NCBI GenBank assembly: GCA_041908795.1
Contig: JAYRER010000040.1
Coordinates: 1 to 31,203 of the forward strand
Length of the DNA stretch: 31,203 bases
Direction of reading: 5' to 3'
DNA from: CAYLHB01 sp041908795
Lineage (GTDB): Bacteria; Patescibacteriota; Minisyncoccia; Phycocordibacterales; UBA12088
Part shown: positions 30,770-31,203 of the stretch, piece by piece
Position numbering within the stretch: the stretch's first letter is position 1
Layout: each line of letters opens with the position of its first letter
The notes under the pieces: generated by a model
Seen by the model: the letters and a program-made list of their open reading frames with translations, nothing else
What the model was told of the DNA's origin: nothing
The model's database searches: none
Made by a program: the position numbers and the translations under genes

Positions 30770-30791
30770 CGCCCGACCAAGAGATCGGGCG
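30770..30791. terminator. Two-way hairpin between rplU and the 49-residue ORF
   Basis: CGCCCGA (30770-30776) and TCGGGCG (30785-30791) form a 7-bp GC stem with an 8-nt loop. It lies between convergent stops at 30740 and 30817. The T-runs after the stem are poor in both directions, so the efficiency is doubtful. Confidence 0.45.
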
Positions 30792-30816
30792 CGCTGTGTT
30801 CCAGGAGGGAAAACTG

Positions 30817-30966
30817 TTAGGGCACGAGTTGCCTCGCGAGCTCGAGCCACTCTCCCCAAGACACTTGTTCGTTTGATGGGGCGATACCCATCAAAAAAAC
30901 GATCAGAATAAAAACGGAGCCGAGCCAATACTCAGCTATCGCATGTTTGACTTTTTGAGCGAACAT
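30817..30966 (-). CDS. Single-helix membrane microprotein, 49 residues
   Basis: A short minus-strand frame from ATG 30966 to TAA 30817. It begins MFAQKVKHAIAEYW, has a hydrophobic helix LGSVFILIVFLMGIA (about 15-29), and ends with a polar, Trp-rich tail (EQVSWGEWLELARQL). A textbook SD, GGAGG, sits 5 nt before the start (30972-30976). The combination of charged N-terminus, transmembrane helix and SD argues for a real gene. A TTGGAT-16 nt-TACACT element lies just upstream. No family is recognised; the tail resembles secreted-side tails of small membrane subunits. Confidence 0.6.
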   Translation of the reverse strand: MFAQKVKHAIAEYWLGSVFILIVFLMGIAPSNEQVSWGEWLELARQLVP

Positions 30967-31069
30967 TAGAACCTCCAGTGTATGGTTGCGCTGTAGAGAT
31001 CCAAACGTTGCCTCCCTGCGTTCTTGGTACCATGGTTGTTAAACCATGTCAAACTTTCTGTGAGCTGCT

Positions 31070-31088
31070 CTCAACTTTGAACTGCACG
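31070..31088. repeat. IS30 terminal inverted repeat, left end
   Basis: CTCAACTTTGAACTGCACG, matching the minus-strand sequence of 115-133 at 15 of 19 positions. It lies 15 bp before the transposase ATG at 31104. Confidence 0.6.
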
Positions 31089-31103
31089 GTAGTATAGGTA
31101 CAT

Positions 31104-31203
31104 ATGTACACACACATCGATATACGCGAGCGAGAGCGCATAGGTCTCCTGCTCGCAGGGCGCAGTAATGTTACCCACATTGCACGAGTGTTGGGACGGC
31201 ACA
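31104..31203 (+). CDS. IS30 family transposase, N-terminal fragment (cut by window edge)
   Basis: The first 33 residues (MYTHIDIRERERIGLLLAGR, then SNVTHIARVLGRH) form the helix-turn-helix DNA-binding start of IS30 transposases: an ERxxIxxLLAxG helix followed by SxxxIARxLGR. The frame is open to the window end. The C-terminal catalytic part lies outside. Confidence 0.85.
   Translation, partial: MYTHIDIRERERIGLLLAGRSNVTHIARVLGRH

Larger units (their letters stand above)
31070..31203 (+). mobile_element. Left end of an IS30-family insertion sequence (partial)
   Basis: Terminal repeat plus the start of the transposase, running off the window. Orientation is the same as the fragment at 1-133. 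A CATGGTT/AACCATG inverted repeat at 31031-31048 lies just outside. Confidence 0.7.

Noticed and set aside
1..31203. Prophage, defence island or composite transposon carrying cargo
   Set aside because: Internal genes are core housekeeping functions in ordinary neighbourhoods. No integrase, phage structural or defence genes are seen apart from the IS30 fragments at the edges.

Overview
The window reads as a compact bacterial chromosome segment of the Candidate Phyla Radiation (Patescibacteria), most likely a Parcubacteria/Paceibacteria lineage. The signs are a CPR-type bS21, a degenerate HisRS-like paralogue, a UvrC that ends right after its RNase H-like domain, three tRNA genes without encoded CCA, tight gene packing with overlapping ends, and very few Shine-Dalgarno (SD) sites. 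The standard code with TAA/TAG/TGA stops fits throughout. Lineage is inferred from gene character, not from a marker search.

Layout. Both edges fall inside IS30-family transposase genes in the same orientation: the C-terminal end at 1-132 and the N-terminal start at 31104-31203. This suggests a contig or segment bounded by copies of a repeated insertion sequence. 251-6365 (minus strand) holds a thioredoxin reductase-like flavoprotein, ftsZ, ftsA, ybeY, rpsU (bS21), the HisRS-like gene and lepB: cell division, ribosome maturation and secretion. 6547-9338 (plus) holds pth, a membrane-anchored thioredoxin-like protein, a DsbB-like protein and tgt. 9397-15884 is a complete nucleotide excision repair set, uvrB-uvrA-uvrC, with two small minus-strand genes tucked between. 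15950-18374 holds ddl, tRNA-Ala(UGC), ung and dedA. 18358-20791 (minus) holds pyk and a VanY-type carboxypeptidase. 20890-25008 is a tandem pair of PAS histidine kinase plus single-domain receiver, each pair followed by a tRNA gene (Val-CAC, Ala-GGC), with an unusual hairpin-rich direct repeat between them. 25221-26047 (minus) holds an unknown gene and yqeY. 26162-30740 holds a P2-like P-type ATPase, rmuC, a SpeD-like protein and rplU (bL21). A 49-residue membrane microprotein gene at 30817-30966 (minus) precedes the right IS30 copy.

How the genes work together. Envelope and division functions dominate: FtsA/FtsZ, signal peptidase, Ddl and VanY (peptidoglycan), DedA (lipid carrier recycling) and the Trx/DsbB pair (extracytoplasmic disulfides). 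DNA repair is the second theme (UvrABC, Ung, RmuC). Translation functions are scattered between (Pth, Tgt, bS21, bL21, YbeY, tRNAs).

Most notable signals. (1) At least eight plus-strand genes carry a -10-like hexamer exactly 6 nt before the start codon, and two more at 7 nt, usually without an SD. This is the geometry of leaderless transcription starting on the A of ATG, and it reassigns several gene starts. (2) A 77-bp exact direct repeat follows tRNA-Val, and its arm is complementary to the tRNA 3' end. (3) A 36-bp perfect palindrome lies between tRNA-Ala(GGC) and the unknown gene. (4) Several familiar enzymes have lost or swapped family-defining residues: the HisRS-like protein, UvrC, the P-type ATPase and Pth.
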